From the NCBI GenBank assembly GCA_037447215.1, contig JBBIHB010000006.1, forward strand, positions 1 through 64,000: a stretch of DNA of 64,000 bases. The letters run 5' to 3'. The stretch comes from UBA1413 sp037447215 (GTDB lineage Bacteria > Bacteroidota > Bacteroidia > Bacteroidales > Prolixibacteraceae). The first letter of the stretch is position 1. Each line of letters starts with the position of its first letter. This document shows positions 8,559 through 16,098 of the stretch, in pieces. The notes beneath the pieces were generated by a model. That model saw only the letters and a list, made by a program, of their open reading frames with translations, did not search any database and was not told where the DNA came from. The translations under genes and the position numbers were made by a program.

Positions 8559-8633
8559 GAGCTGTTTGGATCGAGAGGTTCACGTACAGTTCTTTGAGAG
8601 GTTTGGGGGTGGGATTCCCCCTTACCTAATCTA
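8559..8633 (+). mobile_element. Group II intron 3' end (domains V and VI), isolated remnant
   Basis: Bases 8559-8592 have exactly the 34-base length and fold of group II intron domain V. A lower helix GAGCTGT/ACAGTTC carries the catalytic AGC triad at positions 2-4, followed by an upper helix GGATC/GGTTC capped by the GNRA tetraloop GAGA, with the two-base CG bulge on the 3' side. A domain VI-like hairpin follows (AGG...GGGGG with CCCCC...CCT, 8599-8628), ending in TAATCTAT, where a bulged branch-point A and the 3' splice site (about 8633) would be expected. Domains I-IV and the intron-encoded protein are absent upstream, so this is a dead 5'-truncated copy. Confidence 0.75.
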
Positions 8634-8680
8634 TTTTTATTTAGTCGGACAGTAGTGATATAAAATATTTGTAAGAAATC

Positions 8681-8851
8681 ATGCAGGGGGTTTGGTTTTT
8701 CTTAAAATTTTTAACTGACAAAGCCCTGCTGGTGCCAGCCATCTCAGGCATTCGCCATGTAAAAACTGATAAAGTTGAACCGGTAATCATCCCACCGGCC
8801 AAAAATCTATCGAAAAATCAATTTCCAATTTTCTGCAGATTGGAAATTTAA
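8681..8851 (+). CDS. Possible small ORF of unknown function
   Basis: This is an open frame of 56 codons from ATG 8681 to TAA 8849. It reads M-Q-G-V-W-F-F at the start, with a proline-containing middle (KVEPVIIPPAK). I recognise no family, there is no clear ribosome-binding site, and its end overlaps an inverted repeat. It may equally be a decayed piece of a lost gene. Confidence 0.2.
   Translation: MQGVWFFLKFLTDKALLVPAISGIRHVKTDKVEPVIIPPAKNLSKNQFPIFCRLEI
8820..8848. repeat. Inverted repeat upstream of dtd
   Basis: AATTTCCAAT (8820-8829) and ATTGGAAATT (8839-8848) form a perfect ten-base inverted repeat around a nine-base loop. It ends nine bases before the dtd -7 box, where a regulator could bind. 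It lacks a T-run, so it is not a typical terminator. Confidence 0.6.
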
Positions 8852-8856
8852 AAGCA

Positions 8857-8864
8857 TAATTTTG
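8857..8864 (+). promoter_or_regulatory. -7 box for dtd
   Basis: TAATTTTG matches TAnnTTTG; transcription would begin near 8871, about 16 bases before the dtd start codon. Confidence 0.5.
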
Positions 8865-8886
8865 CTGTCAAATCAAAATATATGGT

Positions 8887-9342
8887 ATGAGAGCAGTGGT
8901 TCAGCGGGTAAGTCAGTCAAAAGTTGTGGTTCAGGGAAAGGTCACCGCTGAAATTGGCATTGGATTGCTTATTTTATTAGGCATTGAAGAGGCCGATACT
9001 TTTGAAGATATTGAATGGCTGATAAAAAAAATATCCCAGCTCCGGATTTTTAACGACGAACATGGGGTGATGAACCTGGCAATAACTGATGTGGAAGGTG
9101 ATGCCATTGTGGTCAGCCAGTTTACCCTGCACGCCAGTACCAGAAAAGGAAACCGGCCTTCGTATATCCGTGCTGCCCGGCCCGAGACAGCTATACCCCT
9201 ATACGAAAAATTTATATCAGTACTGGAGGCTGCTTTGGGCAAGCCGGTTGGGAAAGGCATATTCGGTGCACACATGGATGTTATGCTGGTGAACGATGGC
9301 CCGGTAACCATCATCATCGATTCTAAAAACAAAGATTTTTAA
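8887..9342 (+). CDS. dtd: D-aminoacyl-tRNA deacylase
   Basis: DTD removes D-amino acids (and glycine mischarged on tRNA-Ala) from tRNA in the cytoplasm. The 151-residue length is typical. It starts MRAVVQRVSQSKV, carries the active-site motif SQFTL (about residues 78-82), and near the C-terminus has NDGPVT, the variant of the family's Gly-cisPro (NxGPVT) motif that excludes L-aminoacyl-tRNA. It is followed closely by the MazG-like gene and deoC on the same strand. Confidence 0.95.
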   Translation: MRAVVQRVSQSKVVVQGKVTAEIGIGLLILLGIEEADTFEDIEWLIKKISQLRIFNDEHGVMNLAITDVEGDAIVVSQFTLHASTRKGNRPSYIRAARPETAIPLYEKFISVLEAALGKPVGKGIFGAHMDVMLVNDGPVTIIIDSKNKDF

Positions 9343-9357
9343 TTCGTCTCAGTTTAC

Positions 9358-9365
9358 TAACTTTG
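9358..9365 (+). promoter_or_regulatory. -7 box just before the MazG-like gene
   Basis: TAACTTTG matches TAnnTTTG but ends only four bases before the ATG at 9370. If used, the mRNA would be leaderless or nearly so; otherwise the gene is read from the dtd promoter. Confidence 0.35.
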
Positions 9366-9369
9366 TTGT

Positions 9370-9744
9370 ATGAACACCAGATTGAATAACAACCAGGAAA
9401 TCACCCTGTATGATGCGCAGCAAATGGTCGATGGCTGGATCAAAACCCTCGGGGTGCGTTATTTCAGCGAATTGACCAATATGGTTATCCTGACTGAGGA
9501 GGTTGGCGAGCTGGCGAGGATTATGGCACGCACATACGGCGAACAGTCATTTAAAAAACATGAAATAGAGAAAAACCTGGGCGATGAAATGGCCGATGTG
9601 CTTTGGGTGCTGATCTGTCTGGCCAACCAGACCGGTGTTGACCTTACCTATGCTTTTCGTAAAAATCTGGAAAAAAAGACAGTCCGCGATACCGACCGGC
9701 ATCTCAACAACGAAAAATTATTCCACAATGATAATATTGCATAA
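9370..9744 (+). CDS. MazG-like nucleotide pyrophosphohydrolase
   Basis: This 124-residue all-alpha NTP pyrophosphohydrolase belongs to the MazG/iMazG superfamily. The metal-binding signature is visible as EEVGELAR (about residues 42-49) and, about 30 residues later, GDEMADVLW. Relatives hydrolyse (d)NTPs or modified nucleotides to the monophosphate and pyrophosphate, so a house-cleaning role is likely; the exact substrate is unknown. It is a single-domain form, much shorter than E. coli MazG. It lies 27 bases after dtd and about 20 before deoC, probably in one operon. Confidence 0.88.
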   Translation: MNTRLNNNQEITLYDAQQMVDGWIKTLGVRYFSELTNMVILTEEVGELARIMARTYGEQSFKKHEIEKNLGDEMADVLWVLICLANQTGVDLTYAFRKNLEKKTVRDTDRHLNNEKLFHNDNIA

Positions 9745-9764
9745 AAACATTGATTAACTGTATT

Positions 9765-10625
9765 ATGAACTATCCGGCAATAAATTTCGATCCGCAGGAG
9801 CTACCTGCCCTGACGGTTAAATACCGTGAAATGGTTGCATCGGGTTTACCCGGCAGCGAATCCCTGAAACGGGCATTTTCATGTATCGACTTAACTACCC
9901 TGAACGCTACCGATACGGTATCGGTAGTCGCGGTCTTTACACAAAAGGTTAATTCCTTCAGGCTTGAATTTCCCGGTTTGCCCAATGTTGCTGCTATTTG
10001 CGTGTATCCGAATATGGCATCGGTGGTAAGGGAAAACCTTGCCGACGGGCATGTAAAAGTGGCTGCTGTTGCCGGTGGATTCCCGTCGTCGATGACTTTT
10101 CTCCCGTTGAAGGAAGAAGAAGCAAGGCTGGCCGTGATTAACGGAGCCGAAGAAATCGATATAGTACTTCCGTTGTGGGCATTTCTCGAAGACAATTTTG
10201 ATTATTGCATAAAAGAAATTAAAGCCATAAAGACTGCCATTGGCGACGCACATCTGAAAGTTATACTCGAAACCGGAGCTATTTCCGATCCGGTTTCAAT
10301 CTGGAAAGCCTCGTTGTTGTCGTTGGAGGCAGGTGCCGATTTCATTAAAACATCCACGGGGAAAATGCCGGTAGCAGCCACCCCCGAAGCAGCCATTGTT
10401 ATGTGTAATGCCCTGAAGTATTGGTATGGCAAAACAGGCGAAAAACGTGGGTTCAAGCCGGCAGGAGGGATAGTTTCAAGCACCGATGCTATGGTTTACC
10501 TGGCCATTGTAAAGGATATTTTGGGTGAAGAATGGCTCAATAACCAACTTTTCAGAATTGGGGCTAGCCGACTGGCAAACAACTTGTTATCTGATATTTT
10601 GGGATTACAGGTCAGCCATTTCTGA
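9765..10625 (+). CDS. deoC: Deoxyribose-phosphate aldolase
   Basis: DeoC cleaves 2-deoxyribose-5-phosphate to glyceraldehyde-3-phosphate and acetaldehyde in deoxynucleoside breakdown. The 286-residue protein has the TIM-barrel motifs VAAVAGGFPSSM and DIVLPLWAFLEDN, and the Schiff-base lysine region ADFIKTSTGK; the second active-site lysine is likely in KPAGGI. ATG 9765 is preferred over the in-frame TTG at 9750. It is longer than E. coli DeoC, as in other Bacteroidota. It converges on the polyprenyl synthase gene with only seven bases between stops. Confidence 0.93.
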   Translation: MNYPAINFDPQELPALTVKYREMVASGLPGSESLKRAFSCIDLTTLNATDTVSVVAVFTQKVNSFRLEFPGLPNVAAICVYPNMASVVRENLADGHVKVAAVAGGFPSSMTFLPLKEEEARLAVINGAEEIDIVLPLWAFLEDNFDYCIKEIKAIKTAIGDAHLKVILETGAISDPVSIWKASLLSLEAGADFIKTSTGKMPVAATPEAAIVMCNALKYWYGKTGEKRGFKPAGGIVSSTDAMVYLAIVKDILGEEWLNNQLFRIGASRLANNLLSDILGLQVSHF

Positions 10626-10632
10626 AAAACTA

Positions 10633-11607
10633 TTATTTTTTTCGTGCAGTGATGTACTCCATAAGCTGAATAAGCGAAGTACGGGCTTCACTTTCGGGAA
10701 ATTCCAAAAGTCCGGCAACGGCCATTTCTTTAAATTCATTCATTTTTCCGGCGGCATATTCAACCCCTCCTCTTTCAACAACCAGTTTAACCAACTCCCG
10801 TACGGCTGATGTATTGTTGTTTTTGCGCTTGATCATCCGTAATGTCCGCAATTTTTCGGTTGGATCCGAATTATTGAGGACATAAAGCATAGGGAGGGTG
10901 ATTTTCTTTTCCTTGATATCGTTGCCGGTAGGTTTTCCGATGATTCCCTTTTCCTGGTAGTCGAAAATGTCGTCTTTTATCTGGAAGGCAATTCCGGCGT
11001 TCTGGCCAATTTTGTACATTTTATCTATTAATTCCTGGTCGCTGGTTACCGAGGCTGCTCCAATTGCCATGCTTGTCGCAATTAAAGAAGCAGTTTTTTT
11101 TCTGATAATCTCAAAATAGGTTTCGGAATCAATATCCAGTTTCCGGCTTTTTTTTATCTGCAGGATTTCGCCTTCTGCCATATCCTGCACTGCCCTCGAA
11201 ATCAGGTTTAAAAAGCCATATTGTTTGTATTGCAACTGAAGCAGAAGTCCCTGTGCCAGGATAAAATCGCCCACCAGGACAGCCAGTTTGTTTTTCCATA
11301 AAGCATTCACAGAGAAAACACCCCTGCGTTCATAGGATTCATCAACTACATCATCGTGAACAAGGGTGGCTGTATGTAAAAGCTCAACCGAACACGCAGC
11401 AACCTGCGAAAGAACATTGGTTTGACCAAACAGCCTGGCAGAAAGAAATACAAACATTGGCCTGATTTGTTTTCCTTTTGTGCGGTACAAATAGTTTAAT
11501 ATAGTGTTCAGCAATGGAACATCACCCTTCAGGGTATTATTAAAAAATGGCTCAAAATCAATGAGTTCCTGCTTTATGGGTTCTTTAATCTGCTGTAAAG
11601 ATGTCAT
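10633..11607 (-). CDS. Polyprenyl diphosphate synthase (trans-isoprenyl type)
   Basis: This 324-residue all-helical enzyme chain-elongates allylic diphosphates with IPP, probably to the side chain of menaquinone. The first aspartate-rich motif is DDVVD with the preceding LLHTATLVH (about residues 77-90), and the second is DDIFD (about 215), both typical of IspB/HepT-type synthases. GKQIRPMF near residue 45 supplies the pyrophosphate-binding Lys/Arg. Product chain length cannot be read with certainty. A CAAAAATA sequence at 11684-11691 (minus-strand -7 box TATTTTTG) may be its promoter. Confidence 0.9.
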   Translation of the reverse strand: MTSLQQIKEPIKQELIDFEPFFNNTLKGDVPLLNTILNYLYRTKGKQIRPMFVFLSARLFGQTNVLSQVAACSVELLHTATLVHDDVVDESYERRGVFSVNALWKNKLAVLVGDFILAQGLLLQLQYKQYGFLNLISRAVQDMAEGEILQIKKSRKLDIDSETYFEIIRKKTASLIATSMAIGAASVTSDQELIDKMYKIGQNAGIAFQIKDDIFDYQEKGIIGKPTGNDIKEKKITLPMLYVLNNSDPTEKLRTLRMIKRKNNNTSAVRELVKLVVERGGVEYAAGKMNEFKEMAVAGLLEFPESEARTSLIQLMEYITARKK

Positions 11608-11683
11608 TACCGATTGTTTTTAAATCTGATTCACGGAAAACCATCGAACAAATTGTAAGTTAATTTCCGGTTTTTCAGTACAA

Positions 11684-11691
11684 CAAAAATA
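11684..11691 (-). promoter_or_regulatory. -7 box for the polyprenyl synthase gene
   Basis: Read on the minus strand this is TATTTTTG, matching TAnnTTTG, about 77 bases before the start codon at 11607. The site is in an AT-rich stretch, so it is a moderate prediction. Confidence 0.35.
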
Positions 11692-11775
11692 TTCAATTAA
11701 ACAACCAACACAAATAAATGATTCTACTGGATATTAATTCTCTCAAACCTATGGTAAAACAGGGGCATGAATTAT

Positions 11776-12129
11776 TTATGTGGAAAGTGATTTATTTTTT
11801 CGCTGAAGGAATCCGGTTTTTCTCTGCCACTTTCCAGGGACCCATAACCATCCATTATCTACTTGTTTCCAATATCCCGGATTCCAGGTCTTTCCTCTAG
11901 GTGGTACAACCCACACAGGGCCGAGCCACACGTACATTTGTGAAGGGCGGTGCCATACCCACCTTCCTGGAAGCAATAAATATTCGGGACCTGGTTTCGA
12001 AGGAAATTTGATTTTCGCCCTTGGAGGAAAAGGCTTTTCAGGGACGACCACCTGGCTGAATATCCTTCCCGAAATGGACATCAGCAACAGGAATGCAGCT
12101 AATTTCAGATATGTATTTAACTGTTTCAT
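11776..12129 (-). CDS. Exported YXWGXW-repeat-like protein
   Basis: A small secreted protein of 117 residues from ATG 12129. The signal peptide (LKLAAFLLLMSISGRIFSQ) is followed by a Trp/Pro/Tyr-rich body with PGRWVWH, VWLGPVWV, NPGYWKQ and WLWVPGKW. These match the YXWGXW repeats found in many Bacteroidota and Proteobacteria envelope proteins of unknown function. The C-terminal tail is Lys-rich. It stands alone between the polyprenyl synthase and dusB genes on the minus strand. No function can be assigned. Confidence 0.75.
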   Translation of the reverse strand: MKQLNTYLKLAAFLLLMSISGRIFSQVVVPEKPFPPRAKIKFPSKPGPEYLLLPGRWVWHRPSQMYVWLGPVWVVPPRGKTWNPGYWKQVDNGWLWVPGKWQRKTGFLQRKNKSLST

Positions 12130-12177
12130 GTTGCACAATGTTAATATTTTATGCGTTTAAAACCAAAAATTATTCCA

Positions 12178-13191
12178 TCAGGTTAAAGAGACATCTGTAT
12201 AATCGACTCTCCAGCCTGAATATTTTTCAGCAATCTTATCCAGTAAACAGTTTATGGCATCATAAGTTTCGGCCCTGAGGAGGGCAATTTTCAAATCCCT
12301 GAAATCGGGCAAATGGGGAAAATAACGGGCAAGGTGCCTTCTCATTTCGAGTATTCCACTACGTTCGTCATCTTTCCACTCGATGCTCATTTTTAATTGC
12401 TCCCTGACATTTTCCACCACTTCAGTCACCAAAGGTGGCTGAAGTAAATTTCCGGTATTAAAAAAATGTTTAATCTCTTTGAATATCCAGGGTCGGCCAA
12501 TTGCAGGCCTGCCAATCATCAGACCGTCAACACCGGTTTGTCTGAGAAGTTCTGCGGCCCTAACCGGCCCCTTTATATCACCATTTCCAATAATTGGAAT
12601 AGTGATGTATGGGTCGTTTTTAATTTCACCAATCAGTGTCCAATCTGCATTTCCGGTGTAAAACTGTTCCCGAGTCCTTCCATGAATGGCCAGGGCTGCA
12701 ATTCCGGCATCCTGAAGTCGCAGGGCTGCTTCATGCACAGGTTTGTTGTTCTGATCCCATCCAAGCCGGGTTTTTGCTGTTACCGGAAGGTTTACAGCTT
12801 TAACAATGGCTTTGGCCATTTGCTGCATTCTGGGTAAATCAAGCAGCATAGCGGCGCCTGCTCCCCGCCTGACGATTTTCTTAACCGGACAGCCAAAATT
12901 GATGTCGATAAAATTGGGGCCTGCCTCTTCGGCAACTTTTGCAGCGGTTACCATGGCATCCATATCATGGCCATATATCTGAATCGCAACAGGCCGGTCA
13001 AAATCAAACAATTTCATCTTGTGCTTCGTTTTCTGTACATTTCGTGATAAAGCATCAGATGAAACAAACTCTGTGTACATTACATCGGCACCATATTTTT
13101 TACACATAAAGCGAAACGATTTGTAGGTGACATCCTCCATTGGAGCCAGGAAAAGCGGCAAATGCCCAAGTTCAATATTCCCAATATTCAT
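12178..13191 (-). CDS. dusB: tRNA-dihydrouridine synthase
   Basis: This FMN-dependent reductase makes dihydrouridine in the tRNA D-loop. The 337-residue protein opens with LFLAPMEDVTYKSFR, has the catalytic cysteine motif INFGCPVKKIVRRGAGAAML (near residue 100), the flavin-site HGRTREQFY and the phosphate-binding GNGDIKG, followed by a C-terminal helical domain. The DusB subfamily is assigned by overall similarity. A minus-strand -7 box lies 18 bases upstream. Confidence 0.93.
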   Translation of the reverse strand: MNIGNIELGHLPLFLAPMEDVTYKSFRFMCKKYGADVMYTEFVSSDALSRNVQKTKHKMKLFDFDRPVAIQIYGHDMDAMVTAAKVAEEAGPNFIDINFGCPVKKIVRRGAGAAMLLDLPRMQQMAKAIVKAVNLPVTAKTRLGWDQNNKPVHEAALRLQDAGIAALAIHGRTREQFYTGNADWTLIGEIKNDPYITIPIIGNGDIKGPVRAAELLRQTGVDGLMIGRPAIGRPWIFKEIKHFFNTGNLLQPPLVTEVVENVREQLKMSIEWKDDERSGILEMRRHLARYFPHLPDFRDLKIALLRAETYDAINCLLDKIAEKYSGWRVDYTDVSLT

Positions 13192-13208
13192 TCTGATAAA
13201 TTATTTTG

Positions 13209-13216
13209 CAAAATTA
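13209..13216 (-). promoter_or_regulatory. -7 box for dusB
   Basis: Read on the minus strand this is TAATTTTG. It lies 18 bases upstream of the dusB start, predicting a short leader. Confidence 0.45.
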
Positions 13217-13271
13217 AGGCTTTAACGCAACTTTTTGGGCATTATATGTGTCATTGGTGAAAACCCATAAA

Positions 13272-13673
13272 ATGAAAGCTTTTCTGGTATTTTTTATGTT
13301 TGTTATATGTTGTGGTTTTTCATGCCGCAATGAAGATGAATGTTCCTATTTCAGGATTGATGAAGAGGCTGTTTTCAGAAAAGGAACAGAATATTGCGCG
13401 TCAAACGCTTCATTACGTTTTTCGATTTCCAACATCCAGGACAGTCGTTGTCCCGAAGGTGTGGTTTGTGTCTGGCAGGGAGAAGTTAATGTTATCCTGA
13501 ATGTTTACAATTATTCTGAATCAGAGGTCGTTCTGAAATCGGTTCATCAGCCTTCGGATACGGTTGGCGTTTATGTTTTCAGTCTTGTGCAGGTAGATCC
13601 TTATCCACGATACAAACATCCTGTTGAGACGGATGACTATCGGGTCACCTTAAAAATTTACCATTTAAATTAA
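13272..13673 (+). CDS. Putative lipoprotein with RCPxGVxCVWQGE motif
   Basis: The 133-residue protein (from ATG 13272; an upstream GTG-type start at 13248 adds eight residues) has a signal peptide ending in a lipobox-like CGFSC. The mature part includes a beta-rich segment with SRCPEGVVCVWQGEV, a two-cysteine motif I recall from small Bacteroidota exported proteins without known function. The C-terminal part (PYPRYKHPVETDDYRVTL) suggests a small beta-sandwich. It sits alone between dusB and the convergent mntP, two bases from the mntP stop. Confidence 0.65.
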   Translation: MKAFLVFFMFVICCGFSCRNEDECSYFRIDEEAVFRKGTEYCASNASLRFSISNIQDSRCPEGVVCVWQGEVNVILNVYNYSESEVVLKSVHQPSDTVGVYVFSLVQVDPYPRYKHPVETDDYRVTLKIYHLN

Positions 13674-13675
13674 GG

Positions 13676-14242
13676 TTATGTGCCCAAATGCTCCACAACA
13701 ATTTTCAATCCTATAAGGATAAGTATTATTCCTCCGAAAATAATTGCCCTATGGCTTTTTTCACCTGAAATATTTTTTCCGAACAACATTCCAAGCATGG
13801 CTGCCAGAAAGGTAACCGAGCCAATTATTAAAAGTGGATATATTGCCCTAACCTCCAGGAAACCAAAACTTAAGCCAACAGCAAGCGCATCGATACTGGT
13901 TGCCACCGAAAGTCCGATGATAACTTTCCAGTTCATGGGGTTGTAGGTTATAGGTTTTTCGTGATAATTTGCACCTTCCCATATCATTTTCACCCCAATG
14001 ATCGATAGAAGAACAAAGGCAATCCAGTGATCAAAACCGGAAAGCAAGGAATGCAGTGAAGTTCCGATTAACCAGCCGATAAGCGGGAACAACGCCTGAA
14101 AGAATGCCAGGGAAGCAGCAATTACAATAGCCTGAGAAAACCGGATATCTTTTTTTATGATCCCACACGAGACCGAAATGGCAAACGAATCGAAACTCAG
14201 GCCGATAGCAAGCAGGAAAAATGTCGGAAATTCCGCAACCAT
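13676..14242 (-). CDS. mntP: Manganese efflux pump MntP
   Basis: This 188-residue inner-membrane protein of the MntP (DUF204) family exports Mn2+. Six hydrophobic segments are present, and the two inverted-repeat signatures are seen as LSFDSFAISVSCGI (residues about 15-28) and SVATSIDALAVGLSFG (about 111-126), whose aspartates line the ion path. Its start codon abuts the glmS stop codon with no gap, so it is translationally coupled to glmS and is the last gene of a minus-strand operon. No Mn-sensing yybP-ykoY riboswitch can fit here. Confidence 0.92.
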   Translation of the reverse strand: MVAEFPTFFLLAIGLSFDSFAISVSCGIIKKDIRFSQAIVIAASLAFFQALFPLIGWLIGTSLHSLLSGFDHWIAFVLLSIIGVKMIWEGANYHEKPITYNPMNWKVIIGLSVATSIDALAVGLSFGFLEVRAIYPLLIIGSVTFLAAMLGMLFGKNISGEKSHRAIIFGGIILILIGLKIVVEHLGT

Positions 14243-16081
14243 TTATTCAACTGTTACTGATTTCGCCAGGTTGCGGGGCTGGTCAACATTGCAACCCCTC
14301 AGCACCGCGATATAATATGCAAGCAACTGGAGCGGGATTATGGAAAGCAATGGCGAAACGGCAGGGTGCGAACGCGGTATCTCAAGCGAAAAATCGGCCA
14401 TTTCTTTCAATCCTGCATCGCCTTCGGTTACCACGGCAATAATATTTCCTTTCCGGGCTTTCACTTCCTGGATATTGCTCACAATTTTTTCATAATAGTT
14501 GTCACGTGGAGCCACAACGATTACCGGTAGGTTATCGTCGACCAGGGCTATTGGGCCATGTTTCATCTCACCAGCCGCATAACCTTCGGCATGGATATAG
14601 GAAATCTCCTTAAGTTTAAGTGCTCCTTCAAGGGCTACCGGGAACAAGATTCCCCTGCCCAGGTAGAGTGCATTTATGGAGTCCTTTATCTTTTCGGCTA
14701 CAGTTTTAACCGATGGGTGCGATACAAGAATGGTACGTACTTTTTCGGGAACCTGTTCAAGTTCCGAAATCAGTTCGGCATATTGTTCATTTGTAATATT
14801 TCCTTTCTGATTGGCCAACCTGAAAGCAAGCATGGTGAGAACCGTTACCTGGGCTGTAAAAGCCTTTGTGGAAGCAACTCCGATTTCGATGCCGGCATGT
14901 GTATATACCCCTGCATCAGTTTCCCGGGCAATGCTCGATCCCACAACATTGCATATTCCCAGTATCATGGCACCTCTTTCTTTGGCCATTTTAAGGGCTG
15001 CAAGCGTATCGGCAGTTTCGCCACTCTGACTTATGGCAATAACCACATCGCCTTTTGAAAGTACCGGATTTCTGTACCTGAATTCAGAGGCATATTCCAC
15101 TTCTACAGGAACACGGGCAAATTCCTCAATCAGATATTCGCCGATGAGGGCAGCATGCCACGAAGTTCCACACCCGATGATGATGATACGCCTCGCTTCA
15201 ACCAATTTCGGAAATACATCGAGCAAACCGCCAAGTACAATTTCGGAAACATCTGCTTTTAACCTTCCCCTGAAAGTATCCTCGATGGTCTTTGGTTGCT
15301 CAAATATCTCTTTCAGCATAAAATGCTCAAAGTCACCCTTTTCCAGTTCGCCGATCGAGAGGTCAACATGCTGGATTTTCAGGGACACCGGATGATTTTC
15401 GATGTTTTTTATGGTCAGGCTGCCTTTTTCAAGGATAGCAATATCAAAATCGTTGAGGTAAACCATGTGGTTGGTATATTCAACGATGGGGCTGGCATCG
15501 GAAGCTAGAAAGTAGTCGCCTTTTCCGATTCCGATTACCAACGGGCTCCCCTTACGTGCTGCAATCAGCTTGTCAGTTTCATGATGGCACAATACGGCAA
15601 TCCCGTATGCCCCCACTACTTTGGAAAGGGCGAGCCTCACAGCCATTTCAGCGTTTATCTCTTCACTTTGCCGGTAAAAATACTCTATCAGATTGCAAAG
15701 GACTTCTGTATCGGTATCACTCTTAAAAGTAAAACCATGACGGGTTAAATCTGATTTAAGTTCGGAGTAATTTTCAATTATGCCATTGTGAACCACAGTA
15801 AAACTTCTGTTCATGGAAAGATGGGGATGGGCATTCACATCGTTGGGTTCCCCATGGGTTGCCCATCGGGTATGGCCTATACCAAGGGTTCCGGTTATAT
15901 CCTGATCTGAACAATAGTACTCCAGGTCACTGACTTTGCCTTTTTTCTTATAAACTTTGATGCCGTGATTGCAAAGGGCTACACCAGCTGAGTCGTATCC
16001 CCTGTATTCGAGCCGTTTAAGCCCATTGATAAGTATCGGGTACACATTTTTTGCCCCGATATAACCAACAATGCCACACAT
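14243..16081 (-). CDS. glmS: Glutamine--fructose-6-phosphate aminotransferase (isomerizing)
   Basis: GlmS makes glucosamine-6-phosphate from fructose-6-phosphate and glutamine, the entry step to amino sugars. The 612 residues begin MCGIVGYIG, with Cys2 (Cys1 after Met removal) as the glutaminase nucleophile. The N-terminal amidotransferase domain spans about 1-220 (GHTRWATHGEPND). Two SIS domains follow (CGTSWHAALIGEYL; SQSGETADTLAAL; GRGILFPVALEGALKLKEISY) and the end is NLAKSVTVE. It lies 17 bases after the DUF4270 gene and directly before mntP. The gap is too small for a glmS ribozyme. Confidence 0.96.
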   Translation of the reverse strand: MCGIVGYIGAKNVYPILINGLKRLEYRGYDSAGVALCNHGIKVYKKKGKVSDLEYYCSDQDITGTLGIGHTRWATHGEPNDVNAHPHLSMNRSFTVVHNGIIENYSELKSDLTRHGFTFKSDTDTEVLCNLIEYFYRQSEEINAEMAVRLALSKVVGAYGIAVLCHHETDKLIAARKGSPLVIGIGKGDYFLASDASPIVEYTNHMVYLNDFDIAILEKGSLTIKNIENHPVSLKIQHVDLSIGELEKGDFEHFMLKEIFEQPKTIEDTFRGRLKADVSEIVLGGLLDVFPKLVEARRIIIIGCGTSWHAALIGEYLIEEFARVPVEVEYASEFRYRNPVLSKGDVVIAISQSGETADTLAALKMAKERGAMILGICNVVGSSIARETDAGVYTHAGIEIGVASTKAFTAQVTVLTMLAFRLANQKGNITNEQYAELISELEQVPEKVRTILVSHPSVKTVAEKIKDSINALYLGRGILFPVALEGALKLKEISYIHAEGYAAGEMKHGPIALVDDNLPVIVVAPRDNYYEKIVSNIQEVKARKGNIIAVVTEGDAGLKEMADFSLEIPRSHPAVSPLLSIIPLQLLAYYIAVLRGCNVDQPRNLAKSVTVE

Positions 16082-16098
16082 GGTCTTGTAGTATTTTG

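Larger units (their letters stand above)
8415..8886 (+). other. Gene-poor gap with intron debris
   Basis: This 472-base gap holds no recognised gene. In order it contains about 144 bases with only short frames, group II intron domains V and VI (8559-8633), a 56-codon frame of unknown status (8681-8851), a ten-base-pair inverted repeat, and the dtd promoter. I saw no trace of an intron reverse transcriptase or of an efflux pump gene. Confidence 0.7.

Noticed and set aside
11718..11900. Plus-strand ORF of 60 codons upstream of dusB
   Set aside because: It overlaps the YXWGXW-like gene on the other strand and shows no recognisable features.
14243..14260. Possible Mn-sensing yybP-ykoY riboswitch before mntP
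   Set aside because: The mntP start abuts the glmS stop, leaving no leader for a riboswitch.
16082..16098. Possible glmS ribozyme upstream of glmS
   Set aside because: Only 17 bases separate glmS from the preceding gene, far too short for the ribozyme, and no matching core was seen.
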